Shown in pieces: positions 17,845-26,635 of a stretch of 64,000 nt of DNA. The stretch comes from DASTDH01 sp041167675 (GTDB lineage: Bacteria > Verrucomicrobiota > Verrucomicrobiia > Chthoniobacterales > JAFAMB01): assembly GCA_041167675.1 (NCBI GenBank), contig JBEEIB010000301.1, positions 1 through 64,000 on the forward strand. The letters run 5' to 3'. The notes under the pieces are model-generated. The model saw only the letters and a program-made list of their open reading frames with translations. It did no database searches and was not told the DNA's origin. The position numbers were made by a program, and so were the translations under genes. Position 1 is the stretch's first letter; each line of letters starts with the position of its first letter.

Positions 17845-18047
17845 ATCTCACGCAAAGCCGCCAAGACGCAAAGCTAGGAGGGAGAAACGGGAAGCTCGGT
17901 AAAACGCGAAGGCTGCCCAGCGCGCGCAGTAGGTGCACTGTCCTCGGCTCCCGTTCGACATTCGGCAGCTCAGGCCGGTTTTGAGACGCCAAATGTTCTG
18001 GGTTTCTAGTCTTCCTAGCTTTGCGTCTTGGCGGCTTTGCGTGAGAT
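17845..18047. repeat. Perfect 35-base inverted repeat pair
   Basis: 17845-17879 and 18013-18047 are exact reverse complements over 35 bases (core TTTGCGTCTTGGCGGCTTTG), with 133 bases between. The arm is one form of the dispersed CAAGACGCAAAG phrase seen at several other sites. Nothing coding is visible between the arms. They lie between two convergent genes and could form a large cruciform or act as a two-way terminator. Confidence 0.85.
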
Positions 18048-18059
18048 GTTGTCCGGCAA

Positions 18060-18299
18060 TCACGGTTTCCATTGTCCGGGCGGACAAGGGCGTGGATTGT
18101 CGTAGTCGTAACAGTAGTCGTAAGGATAGCCGAAATCGAACGCCTGGCGGACCCGCGTCCAAAAAGAACAGGGATCTCCGCAGCATCGACGGGAATACGA
18201 ATGATATACGACTTCTTCGGTGCCCGCATTTGCGGCGACCGGTGGCATCGACAGGAACGCGATGGCGGCAAAAATCAGGACCAGCCACCGGAATTTCAT
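18060..18299 (-). CDS. Small secreted Cys/Tyr-rich protein
   Basis: 79 residues from the ATG at 18299. Signal peptide about 1-25 (IAFLSMPPVAANA). The mature part has CCGDPC, a run of Asp/Tyr pairs (YPYDYCYDYDNP) and a CPPGQW end. With four or more Cys it is probably disulfide-bonded in the periplasm or outside. No family is recognised. The convergent large inverted repeat lies at its 3' end. Confidence 0.5.
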   Translation of the reverse strand: MKFRWLVLIFAAIAFLSMPPVAANAGTEEVVYHSYSRRCCGDPCSFWTRVRQAFDFGYPYDYCYDYDNPRPCPPGQWKP

Positions 18300-18484
18300 A
18301 GGGAGAGAGTATAGGATGAAATGGCCAATAGCCATAGGAAAAGAACGTCCGGTCGAAGCTGAGCAACCGGACTAGGCCGAGCGTGCCCAAATTTTTTTTG
18401 AAACTTCCTGTGCTTCGAGTGGTTGAGTTTTATAGGAGCGATGACTCCGAAACGAAAACTATAATAAGAATAACGGAATATCTT

Positions 18485-18646
18485 ATGACAAAAACGATTC
18501 TTCTCCTTGCTGCGGTTATTGGCTTAGCAGCCGGTGTCTATGCGGCAGATCCAAGTCCAAGCGGAAGCCCTGGTAAAAAGGCGCCGCATCATGGTCATCA
18601 CCACAAGACCGCAGCGCCTTCCGCCTCTCCATCGGCTACCCCGTAA
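18485..18646 (+). CDS. Small secreted His/Pro/Ser-rich peptide
   Basis: 53 residues from the ATG at 18485. A clear signal peptide (MTKTILLLAAVIGLAAGVYA) is followed by 33 residues with PSPSGSPGKK, HHGHHHK and a Ser/Ala/Pro tail. It is followed by a good factor-independent terminator at 18695, which supports it as a real short transcription unit. The function is unknown; the His cluster may bind metal. Confidence 0.55.
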   Translation: MTKTILLLAAVIGLAAGVYAADPSPSGSPGKKAPHHGHHHKTAAPSASPSATP

Positions 18647-18694
18647 GGGCAGCGATCCAGGCGAATAACGAATACGCGAAGGCGTAACCGATTT

Positions 18695-18733
18695 AGCCCG
18701 GGGTGAAGCACGGCTTCACCTTGGGCTTTTTTT
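18695..18733 (+). terminator. Factor-independent terminator
   Basis: AGCCCGGGGTGAAG, loop CACGG, then CTTCACCTTGGGCT forms a 14-base stem with two mismatches, followed directly by six further T. It is placed to end the short transcript of the gene at 18485. Confidence 0.8.
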
Positions 18734-18856
18734 ACGGGAGGGAACGCGATCGGCTAGCAAATCGCAGAGAGAAAGAATCCTTTTTTTGCCGGTTTGCGAT
18801 CTCTGTGTCTTTTGTGGCTATTTCGGCCGCTCACCGACGGCTTCATTTGCTATCTG

Positions 18857-20723
18857 CTATTTGGTATTGGCAGCAGTAGCTTTTTGCTTAATCAATTGAA
18901 GCGAACGCTTTTCGTCGATCAATTGGCGTTTGCCGTCCGTGCTCGGAGTCGAACCGGCGATAATCAATTCCTTAGCTTTCTTGGCGGTAAGCGAAGGATC
19001 GGTGGCAAACAGTTTAGCGGCCAGATTGGTTACCTGGGGTGCCGCCATCGAGGTGCCCGAGAACTTTACCTTTTTCCCGCCAGGGATGAAGCTTTCCACA
19101 TGATACCCACTGGCATAGACCACCACCGTTTTGCCGTAACTGGTGAAGCTCGTGGCATCTCCCGCCTGGTTGGTCGCTCCGACCGTAATGAGGTTGGGAA
19201 GTTCCAATGAAGGCGGGACGTCTTCGAGGAATCCAGCGTCGCTGTCGGAATTTCCAGCGGCGGTGACAAAGAGGGTGTCTGGTGCGGCATTCATCGCGTC
19301 AATGATCGCCTGCTTCCAGATAGAGAAAAGCTCAAGCGCTTCTTGCTTCCGCTCGTCGCCAGTCTGATTCCCTTTGGTTCGGGCCAACCACTCCTCAAAT
19401 TCCTGCGGGTCGTCGCCCCAGCTCAGGTTCACTACTCGCACTTTGTGTTCGGCGCAGAATTGGCCTATCCGTTTGAAATTTGCCGCCATCTGATGGGCCC
19501 AATCGGTACTTGGCGGAAAATGCAGTTCGCGGCTCAAACCGTCGTTGAACCGAAAAACGACCAGTCGCGCTGCCGGATTTCCTTTGATCGCGATGCCGGC
19601 AACGTGCGTGCCATGAGCCATATTGCCAAAGAAAGAGAGTCGCTCAAACATGGTATTCACGTCGTCTTTCGACATTGTGGTAAGGCGTTTTTTGAACGAT
19701 TCGGTTACCGGAGTTTCAACACCGGCGCGCAGATCTGAGAGTGCTTCAAGGTCCTCCGAGATTTCTGGGTACTGCTGTTTCTGTTCGGGAGTCAGCGGAT
19801 ACAGAGTGGAGTCAGAGGGATTACCGTCGTCGGTAAACGCAAGTCCTTGAGCAGGATAAGGGGCGGAATCGGGATAAGTATAGAGATGTCCCGGGTAAAC
19901 CGCCGGATCAAAACCTGAATCCCAGATCCCGACCAACACTTTCTCCGGATGATCTTTGCTCGAAAGTGTGACCTCGCGCGCCGCCCAGATATCAGGCTTT
20001 TGCGTGTCATGGGCAGTAACGTAGGCTTTTAACACATTCACCCGGACCGAGTTCTGCGGGAGTTTGATCCGGAGGTTCGTCCGAGTGTTCAATAGCGCGT
20101 AGATCGACTCGCGCGACAGACTGCCGGACTTGTCGATTTCCGGTTGCAGTTTCTCTTGAGCGTCACCAAGCAGAAATGGTTCAGAAAGTAATCCCGAAAT
20201 GCTTCGGGCCGACTTGATCACATCCTGGACAACGTCCCAGGGAAGCGCATTAACCGCGTCCCGGTAAATCGACTCTACTTTTTGCTCGTACTCCGTGCCT
20301 GATTTGGCGGGAACACTTTGCTGCGCTTTTAAGATCGCCTCATCGAATAGACCGACGGTGAGCTTGAGATCCGGCTTTGACTGCAGTTCGCGAATCCTCT
20401 TGATCGTTTGGAGCCCACCAGCCGCGTCTCCCTTCAGTTCCTGCAGGGAGAGCTTGGCCGACAGAATGGAAATCAACGTAGCGTTGTCCTTGATGTCGTA
20501 GTCGGAAAAAAGTGCGTCGAGATCGGCCGCCGCCTTACTGACGGTAGAGTCGAATACGGAGTCGTCGGATTGGAGCAGAGTGCTGACGGGCCCAGTGACC
20601 GGATAGGTAGCGCGCGGGAGGTCGGCCTGGCTGTGCACCTCCTTTTTTGAGTTGGTCGGCGAGAGCGGCGCTAACAAGGAATAATCCGGTGAGGCCGAGA
20701 AAAAGGAGGGTGCGATGAGGCAT
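18857..20723 (-). CDS. S8 subtilase-family serine protease, secreted, with signal peptide out of frame
   Basis: The main frame covers 18857-20677 (606 codons, nominal TTG start). Numbered from there, the catalytic triad is complete: D253 in GIWDSGFD, H355 in HGTHVAG, S543 in GTSMAAP, with oxyanion N477 in AAGN. About 240 residues of helical pro-region precede the Asp. The main frame lacks a signal peptide. In another frame, an ATG at 20723 begins MPHRTLLFLGLTGLFLVSAA, an excellent signal peptide, and runs into the protease frame at a six-A run (20643-20648 on the plus strand as T). One A fewer would join the two. Either the homopolymer is miscounted, or the gene is frameshifted or phase-variable. 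The protease domain itself is intact. Confidence 0.85.
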
Positions 20724-20795
20724 GTGAGTTTCTAAGCGAGGAAAGGTTGATTGAAAAGGCCGAAACGGCGTGAGGGGCGTTTGGCGTTGTCGTCG

Positions 20796-20947
20796 TTCTC
20801 CGGCATTTGGCCGCCATTTCGCGAACCGCGCGGTGGCGACTGCGCCTAATGGTGAGTTTCGCTTGATTCCTTGCGGCCAAGTATTCTCGACCCGGTAGAC
20901 GTTTGACTTCGGTAGGACAGTCGCCGCAACCATAGACCGTTTCGGCG
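20796..20947. repeat. Dispersed REP-like unit, family A copy 3
   Basis: Same unit as at 567 and 741: TTCTCCGGCATTTGGCCG, GAACCGCGCGGTGGCGACTG, CCAAGTATTCTCGACCCGG, GGACAGTCGCCGC and AGACCGTTTCGGCG. The GGCGACTG/CAGTCGCC inverted pair is kept. It sits between the divergent subtilase and pyruvate kinase genes and so occupies their shared promoter region. Confidence 0.8.
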
Positions 20948-21050
20948 TTTGGTATTCTCGGCGCTCCCGGCGAATGAAGAATCAGACTACTCTACCAGCA
21001 AGACCGTTTCGGTCTTGTGAACGTTGGAACTCTGCGCAACCGTGCGAACC

Positions 21051-22517
21051 ATGGCACGACCGGCAAAAAGAACCAAGATCGTTGCGACAATTGGGCCGGC
21101 GAGTGAGAGCGAAGATATGCTCGCTCGCCTGATGGAGGCCGGCATGGATGTTGTCCGGCTGAATTTCTCGCATCGTTCGGCCGAGCAAGCAAAACCGCTG
21201 GTCAAGCGTGTTCGCTGCGTGGCTGATAAGTTGGGCGTTTCGGTCGGGATCCTCGGTGATTTGCGCGGCCCCCGCATCCGAGTAGGCGAGATGCAAAATG
21301 GGATGATCACTCTTAAAACCGGAAACAAGATCATTCTCTCGGCAGAACCGATCATTGGGACGGCGGAGCGCATCGCCGTCAGTTTTCGGGGACTGGCAAA
21401 CGATGTCTCGCACGGAACCGTTATTTTGCTGGACGACGGCAATATCGAGCTCCAGGTAATTGGGCTACAGCCTCGGGGCGAGGTGCTCTGTGAAGTTCTC
21501 CGGGGAGGGGAACTCAAGAGCAACAAGGGGGTTAACCTGAAAAATAGGCTGGTCTCGCTCCCTTCGTTAACGACCAAAGATTATCAAGACTTGGACTTTG
21601 CCGTATCCGAGCAACTTGATTTCCTTGCTCTGTCTTTTGTGCAGTCTGCTTCCGACGTCCGTTTTCTCAAACAAGCCCTGGCAGAGCGCGGAGCGAACAT
21701 TCCAGTTATCGCCAAAATCGAACGTAAGAACGCCCTCGAAGACATCGAACGCATCGTCAAGGAATGCTATGGCGTAATGGTGGCCCGTGGCGATCTCGCA
21801 TTGGAAATGAGCTTCGAAGATGTTCCGATTGCGCAGAAACAGATTATTTCTGCCTGCCGGCAAGCGGGCGTGCCGGTGATCACGGCGACGCAAATGCTGG
21901 AGTCAATGACGAATTTTCATAAGCCGACGCGAGCCGAGGCAGCTGACGTAGCTAATGCTATCCTAGATGGAACCGACGCCGTCATGCTTTCCGGTGAATC
22001 GGCGGTCGGTAAGTTTCCGGTGGAAGTAGTGTCAACCATGGCGATGATCGCCGCCCGGGCGGAGCAGGCATGGTTGAATGGAGAGCTTCCCGGGTTACCG
22101 GAACTATCGCGAAATGCCGATCTCGATGCCGCCGTGGGACAAGCAACGGCAATGATCGCAAGTACCGTTTCCGCGCGCGCAATCATTACCGCTACAACAT
22201 CTGGGACTACTCCCCGGCGAGTCGCTTGTCACCGGCCCAAAATGCCGATTATCGCGCTGTGTACGTCCGAGGAGACTTGCCGCCGCATGAGTTTGACCTG
22301 GGGTGTTGAACCGGCGCTCGTTCCCATAATAACGAGCACTGCTCATCTGGTACGATTGAGTGCTGAGGCGGCAACGAAAATCCTGAAAGCGCAACCGGAC
22401 GACGTTTTGGCGATCGCGGCCGGTACTCCGTACAATGTCACGGGAAAGACGAACCTAATCAAAGTCGAAGTGGTCGCCGATGGGCTGAAGGCGGAGGCTC
22501 AAGCCTTCGGAGAGTAG
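21051..22517 (+). CDS. pyk: Pyruvate kinase
   Basis: 488 residues from the ATG at 21051. It converts phosphoenolpyruvate and ADP to pyruvate and ATP, the last step of glycolysis. Visible motifs: RTKIVATIGPAS at the N-terminus, LNFSH, IAKIERKNALEDI with catalytic K222, MVARGDLALE, and ITATQMLESM. The segment after ARGDL reads ALEMSFEDVP where most homologues have GVEIP-type sequence. The C-terminal domain (about 360-488) is complete. The promoter must lie in the 20.8-21.05 kb gap, which holds a repeat. Confidence 0.95.
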   Translation: MARPAKRTKIVATIGPASESEDMLARLMEAGMDVVRLNFSHRSAEQAKPLVKRVRCVADKLGVSVGILGDLRGPRIRVGEMQNGMITLKTGNKIILSAEPIIGTAERIAVSFRGLANDVSHGTVILLDDGNIELQVIGLQPRGEVLCEVLRGGELKSNKGVNLKNRLVSLPSLTTKDYQDLDFAVSEQLDFLALSFVQSASDVRFLKQALAERGANIPVIAKIERKNALEDIERIVKECYGVMVARGDLALEMSFEDVPIAQKQIISACRQAGVPVITATQMLESMTNFHKPTRAEAADVANAILDGTDAVMLSGESAVGKFPVEVVSTMAMIAARAEQAWLNGELPGLPELSRNADLDAAVGQATAMIASTVSARAIITATTSGTTPRRVACHRPKMPIIALCTSEETCRRMSLTWGVEPALVPIITSTAHLVRLSAEAATKILKAQPDDVLAIAAGTPYNVTGKTNLIKVEVVADGLKAEAQAFGE

Positions 22518-22528
22518 GCGAGTTTGTC

Positions 22529-23428
22529 TTAGAGCTGCTCGATCCGATAACCGCGCTGACGGAGCGTTTCGATCAGACCGTGGTTACCGACCAAATGGCC
22601 CGCGCCGACGATAACCAGGCAGTTGAAATTTTCGCGGGTTAGTCGCTCAATTTGAGGCAGCCATCGTGCGTTTCGCTTTGCGAACATCCGATAAAACATT
22701 TCTGGATCATTGCTCTCATCCTGATTCAAGAATCGATCTAAGACGTCGACTTGACCGTTTCGCCACGCCTCCACCATTTCGGTCAATGCGATTTTGTACT
22801 CGGGCAAGCTGCCAATAGTGAAAAGTAGCTGTTGCTCGCCCTTCTTTTCGTTCTGCAGCAGGACGTTTGCTTGGTCGCTAACGGTCTCGAGACCGAAGAT
22901 CGGCTTATTAAGGGCCTTGGCTCGATGATAAAAGTAAATATCGACTCCAAGATCCTCCCGAAATCCAGCCAATTCAGTGTAACGGAGGGTTAAAAGTTCG
23001 GCCAACAAACTTGGTTTGAATCTCTTCGCTTTTTCATAGGAAATTCCCAATTGAGCGCAGGCCAGCTTCACGATCTGCAATGTGAGCGGAGAGACGTGGC
23101 GTGACAGATCGTCTCCTCGAGGATAAGTCCCAATTTCGCTGAACGCCTGGCGGACCTGGCCATTGGTCGCTCGGCCAATATCGACTTCAAAGGCCACCTG
23201 TTGCGAATCAGCGAAAGCACGTTCCAACGCCGGGTGAAGCGGATAAACGTTTTTCGGCAAGACGTGAACCGATCCGAGAAGGTAGACGACGTTATGCTCT
23301 CCTCGAATCCGCCAAAGGGCACTCTTGCTTTTGCTGAAGCTGCCAAGATTAGAACAACCAGCCAGAAAAACGATCAGTCCGAGAAGAGCGACGGTACATC
23401 GACGTTCAACTTGCGGACGGATCTTCAT
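22529..23428 (-). CDS. TraB/GumN-family lipoprotein
   Basis: 299 residues. Lipobox FLAGC (Cys about 25). The TraB/GumN fold signatures are VYLLGSVHVLP near the N-terminus, VAFEVDIG, and a C-terminal VIVGAGHLVGNHGLIETL. The GxxH and GxxH pairs are the presumed metal-binding or catalytic residues of the Tiki/TraB superfamily, some of whose members are metalloproteases. Predicted at the outer membrane or periplasm. Its start overlaps the end of the CHASE3 gene by 23 bases, indicating a two-gene operon. Confidence 0.83.
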   Translation of the reverse strand: MKIRPQVERRCTVALLGLIVFLAGCSNLGSFSKSKSALWRIRGEHNVVYLLGSVHVLPKNVYPLHPALERAFADSQQVAFEVDIGRATNGQVRQAFSEIGTYPRGDDLSRHVSPLTLQIVKLACAQLGISYEKAKRFKPSLLAELLTLRYTELAGFREDLGVDIYFYHRAKALNKPIFGLETVSDQANVLLQNEKKGEQQLLFTIGSLPEYKIALTEMVEAWRNGQVDVLDRFLNQDESNDPEMFYRMFAKRNARWLPQIERLTRENFNCLVIVGAGHLVGNHGLIETLRQRGYRIEQL

Positions 23429-24281
23429 TGGGCTCTCGCACAGCTGGTGGCGGTTCGTTGCGCCTTTCTGAAACGGTTAATTTCTTTCCGACAATACCCA
23501 TTACCCCGTCAAAGGCTTCTTCGGAGATTCCGTGTGACACTTTGACGCGAAAGCGTTCCCAAAGAAATTCTTCCATTCGCATCCATTTACCGCGGTAGTT
23601 AACGCGCTGCGTCCAAGCGCAGACCGTGATGATGTTTTGCAGTAATTGAATACGCAGAAATAAGATACCTGCACCGACGATCAGCACGGTACTCATCAGT
23701 AACAGAGCGGTTGAAATATTTTCCCTCAGATCGAGCTTTTTCTCACTGGTCAACGTGCGTTCAGCCAGCAGTTTGTCCTCGGTTGCCCGCATCTCTAGAA
23801 TTTGTCGGCGAGCGGTCACCATCTGATCCCAAGCATTGGAATTCACGAGAGCACTGGCCCCTCTTTCGTTGCCGGCGGCGCGCAATTCCATGCCTTGCGT
23901 CAGCTCCGCCAATTTGGCCTGCAGTGTTGCTTGAAGGTCGTCGGCCAGTTTCTCCTGCGCTGGATTATCCGCGACCAAGAGGCGAAGAAGGGAACTCTCA
24001 AGGAGCAGATTCGCTCGGGTAAGAACGTACACCCCCACGTATTCCGGCCGTCCGCTCAGCGCGTAGCCGCGCTCGGTGCTTTGAGCTCGATAGAGTGAAG
24101 TCTCAACAGTGGAGAGTTTCTCGCGTACTAGGTACGAGTGGCGGACCCAGAGAAGCGCCGTGTTTTGTTGGTTTCGGATCTGTCGCGAAATATAAAAGAA
24201 TATGCCTGAAATCAGCAGCGGCACCAAGACAACAACCAGCAGCAGGTATTGCCGGTTGTGCTGGAGGAAGCTGCTTTTCAT
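23406..24281 (-). CDS. CHASE3-domain membrane sensor with degenerate CAWC-type C-terminal domain
   Basis: 291 residues. TM1 (11-31), an extracytoplasmic CHASE3-type helical domain (about 40-185, with RAQSTERGYALSG), and TM2 (190-212). There is no kinase, cyclase or HAMP output. The cytoplasmic end (about 219-262) aligns by eye to the small CAWC...SHGICPxC module found at the end of many sensor kinases. Here it reads CAWTQR (221) and SHGISEEAF (249), so three of the four cysteines are gone. It may sense an envelope signal for its operon partner GumN or for a separate partner. Confidence 0.7.
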   Translation of the reverse strand: MKSSFLQHNRQYLLLVVVLVPLLISGIFFYISRQIRNQQNTALLWVRHSYLVREKLSTVETSLYRAQSTERGYALSGRPEYVGVYVLTRANLLLESSLLRLLVADNPAQEKLADDLQATLQAKLAELTQGMELRAAGNERGASALVNSNAWDQMVTARRQILEMRATEDKLLAERTLTSEKKLDLRENISTALLLMSTVLIVGAGILFLRIQLLQNIITVCAWTQRVNYRGKWMRMEEFLWERFRVKVSHGISEEAFDGVMGIVGKKLTVSERRNEPPPAVREPNEDPSAS

Positions 24282-24489
24282 CCTACGTCTACTGCGTTAA
24301 ATCCACAATCCACGGGCCATTTGGTATATTGCGGGCTGATGCATATTCTGCCGCGAATTGCGAACATTTGTACAGGCGTAATAGAAAATCATCGGGTAAA
24401 GGACAAAAAAAGTTTATATCTTGTTCGAAACAAAAATGCGGCACGGACCGGTAAATCGCGTACCGTGCGTGGACGGTTGAGGATCATTC

Positions 24490-25167
24490 ATGCAGACCGA
24501 AAAGATTGAGGCGAACGCGCTTCCGGCCCAGTATCGGTCGCGCTATCGCGGAAGGCCGATGCTGATCGCTGGAGCCGTGGTCCTGATATTGTTGCTGTTG
24601 TTGGCGGGTGGCTCGATCTACTATTTCGGCAAGCGGGAAATCTCGGCTACGGGTGGGTTGTATTTTTTTTCTCGGGCGGAGCTGAATGTGCCGAGATTCG
24701 CACAAGCGGATCCTCGGTGGGCGGACGACTCACTCGGCTCAACCGATTCGACAATTGGCGGCGAAGGTTGCGCCGTGAGCTCTGCAGCCATGGTGCTTGC
24801 TTATTACGGAGTTAACGTCGACCCCGGAATACTTAATACCTTTCTGACTAACAATGACGGGTACACGCCCCAAGGCTGGCTTTATTGGGAAAAGGCGGCG
24901 GCTTTCGTTCCGGGAAAGGCCAAACACGTTTACGAAGATGCCCCTTCTTACTATCTAATCGATAGCAACCTGCTGCAAGGGAATCCAGTCATTATTCGGA
25001 TTCGCCTAAGGTCCGGCATTACCCATTTTGTGGTGATCGTTGGAAAACGAGGGTTCCATTATTTGATCCAGGATCCGGGATCAAGCGGAGACAGTGGTAT
25101 TTATCCTTTATACCGCCTGGTAGCAAAGATTGAGGCACTACGTTTCTACGAAAAATTAGGCGATTAG
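24490..25167 (+). CDS. Membrane-anchored C39-like cysteine peptidase domain protein
   Basis: 225 residues. A cytoplasmic N-terminus is followed by one membrane segment (25-46) and a C39_2-type papain-fold domain facing the periplasm. Catalytic-type residues: C94 in GGEGCAVSSAAMVLAYYG, H179 in GITHFVVIVG, and D195 in YLIQDPGS. The family includes bacteriocin-leader-like peptidases without an ABC transporter; its substrates are unknown. The upstream gap 24282-24489 is AT-rich and contains an inverted pair GCACGG/CCGTGC near 24440-24463. Confidence 0.75.
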   Translation: MQTEKIEANALPAQYRSRYRGRPMLIAGAVVLILLLLLAGGSIYYFGKREISATGGLYFFSRAELNVPRFAQADPRWADDSLGSTDSTIGGEGCAVSSAAMVLAYYGVNVDPGILNTFLTNNDGYTPQGWLYWEKAAAFVPGKAKHVYEDAPSYYLIDSNLLQGNPVIIRIRLRSGITHFVVIVGKRGFHYLIQDPGSSGDSGIYPLYRLVAKIEALRFYEKLGD

Positions 25168-25183
25168 CTGAGCGGCGAATATT

Positions 25184-25840
25184 CTACCTGGCCCCAGAAC
25201 CACCGAATACCGCTGGAGGTGTTAGAACGAGAATTTGGAAGTCGAGCCAAATCGACCAATTATCAATGTAGTCCAGGTCAAGCTTGACCCAGGTTTCGAA
25301 GTCGCTGACTTCATTTCTTCCGAGAGATCTGCCATAGGCAGGTGATTCCCGGTTTTACGCTCAGGCGCCGTTGCTAGGCAGGATTAGCAAAATTTTCCAC
25401 TTCATAAGTGGGCAGCGGGCGTGGCCCGACCAAGCTCATCTGGCCTCCGAGAATATTAAAAAGCTGCGGTAGCTCATCGATGCTGTACCGGCGCAACCAT
25501 CTCCCCAGCGGTGTAATTCTGGGATCATCATCCAGCTTAAAGACCGGACCGCTCATCTGATTATATTCTTCCGAGCTAGTCCGCGCACTCCACCGGCATT
25601 CGGTCGGCCGCGTCATTTTCCTAACTTCCCGGACTGAGCTAAGTCGAGTGGAGGAAGCAATTGGCTCAATTTCAGGAACAACCGGGAAGCTCTCTCCAAT
25701 GAACCATCGGATACTATGAGTGGCCCACAATGAGAGCACCAGGAGTACGGCATCAATAACCGGATTAAGCTGCAGATCGATTTCTTGCTTGCGCCCAAGC
25801 AGGCGAGGTTGCCTATTCCTTGATTTTCCAGTCGACGGCC
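25184..25840 (-). pseudogene. Decayed exopolysaccharide sugar transferase (WcaJ-like)
   Basis: Fragments of one gene in different frames. About 25640-25840 reads QEIDLQLNPVIDAVLLVLSL, like the first membrane segment of polyisoprenyl-phosphate sugar transferases. About 25374-25580 reads GPVFKLDDDPRITPLGRWLR and SIDELPQLFNILGGQMSLVG with PRPLP, the catalytic hallmark. After further frame changes, 25184-25330 reads NEVSDFETWVKLDLDYIDNW and ends FGGSGAR before a stop at 25184-25186. Several membrane segments between the first two blocks are deleted. It is non-functional, and overlaps the start region of aroD on the other strand. Confidence 0.8.
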
Positions 25841-25847
25841 AAAGTTC

Positions 25848-26558
25848 ATGGAGACCAAATTCGAACCAATAGATGTGCTCGAACGCAAGCCCTGGATTGT
25901 AGGAGTGGTGGCATCCCGAGCAGACTGGGAGTTGGTGACGCAGTCTGATTTTTCGGAGCTCGATTTGTGCGAGCTGCGTATGGACCTCCTAATCACGGAA
26001 CAAATCCAACAGAATGAGTACTTAAAGCCTTTGCGGTTGCCAAAAATTCTGACAATCCGCGATCCTCGGGAGGGCGGGAAGGAAGGTCTGAACGAAAACG
26101 AGCGCTTGAGACTCTTTGAAGAATTTCTCCCTCATGTGGATTACATCGACATTGAATTACGGAACATTAGTCTTTATGCCGACGTGATCGCCGCTGCGCG
26201 CGCTTCAGCGAAACAGTTGATTGTCTCAGTTCACGATTTTGCAAAAACGCCGGCGCTAGAACAGATGGAACGATGGGCAAACGAAACCGAAACGCGATAT
26301 CCGGGCGCGATCTTTAAAATTTCCACGAAATTGAGCCGTTGGGACGAAATGGTTCGACTCGGCAATTTTCTTGCTAACCGATCCCGAATCAGAGTAGCAG
26401 CGATGGGGATGGGACCATTGGGCAAAATTTCTCGGCTGCTTTTCGCCTGTCTGGGTTCGGAGCTGATCTACGCTGCTTGCAGCGAGGCGGTGGTGCCCGG
26501 TCAATGGGATTTTCGGACGTTGCGTTCGATTCTTTCGCAAATTCTCGAAGGTAATTGA
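25848..26558 (+). CDS. aroD: Type I 3-dehydroquinate dehydratase
   Basis: 236 residues. It converts 3-dehydroquinate to 3-dehydroshikimate through a Schiff base. Active-site residues: E42 and R44 in CELRMD, H129 in VSVHDF, and the Schiff-base lysine K157 in FKIST. Substrate-binding TIRDPREGGK is at 69-78. The length is normal for type I. The start codon follows the remains of a divergent sugar transferase. It heads a plus-strand run with the AcvB-like gene, mprF and sanA, though its shikimate role does not link to them. Confidence 0.9.
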   Translation: METKFEPIDVLERKPWIVGVVASRADWELVTQSDFSELDLCELRMDLLITEQIQQNEYLKPLRLPKILTIRDPREGGKEGLNENERLRLFEEFLPHVDYIDIELRNISLYADVIAAARASAKQLIVSVHDFAKTPALEQMERWANETETRYPGAIFKISTKLSRWDEMVRLGNFLANRSRIRVAAMGMGPLGKISRLLFACLGSELIYAACSEAVVPGQWDFRTLRSILSQILEGN

Positions 26559-26635
26559 TTTCGATTTCTGAGCGGTCGGAAGTCGGAGCCCAATGGTCGG
26601 ACCTTCGTGCTTATTATTCCAATAATGCGAACCTA

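Noticed and set aside
20535..20933. Minus-strand ORF as an independent 132-residue gene
   Set aside because: Only residues after the ATG at 20723 look real, as the signal peptide of the subtilase; the upstream part translates the family A repeat.
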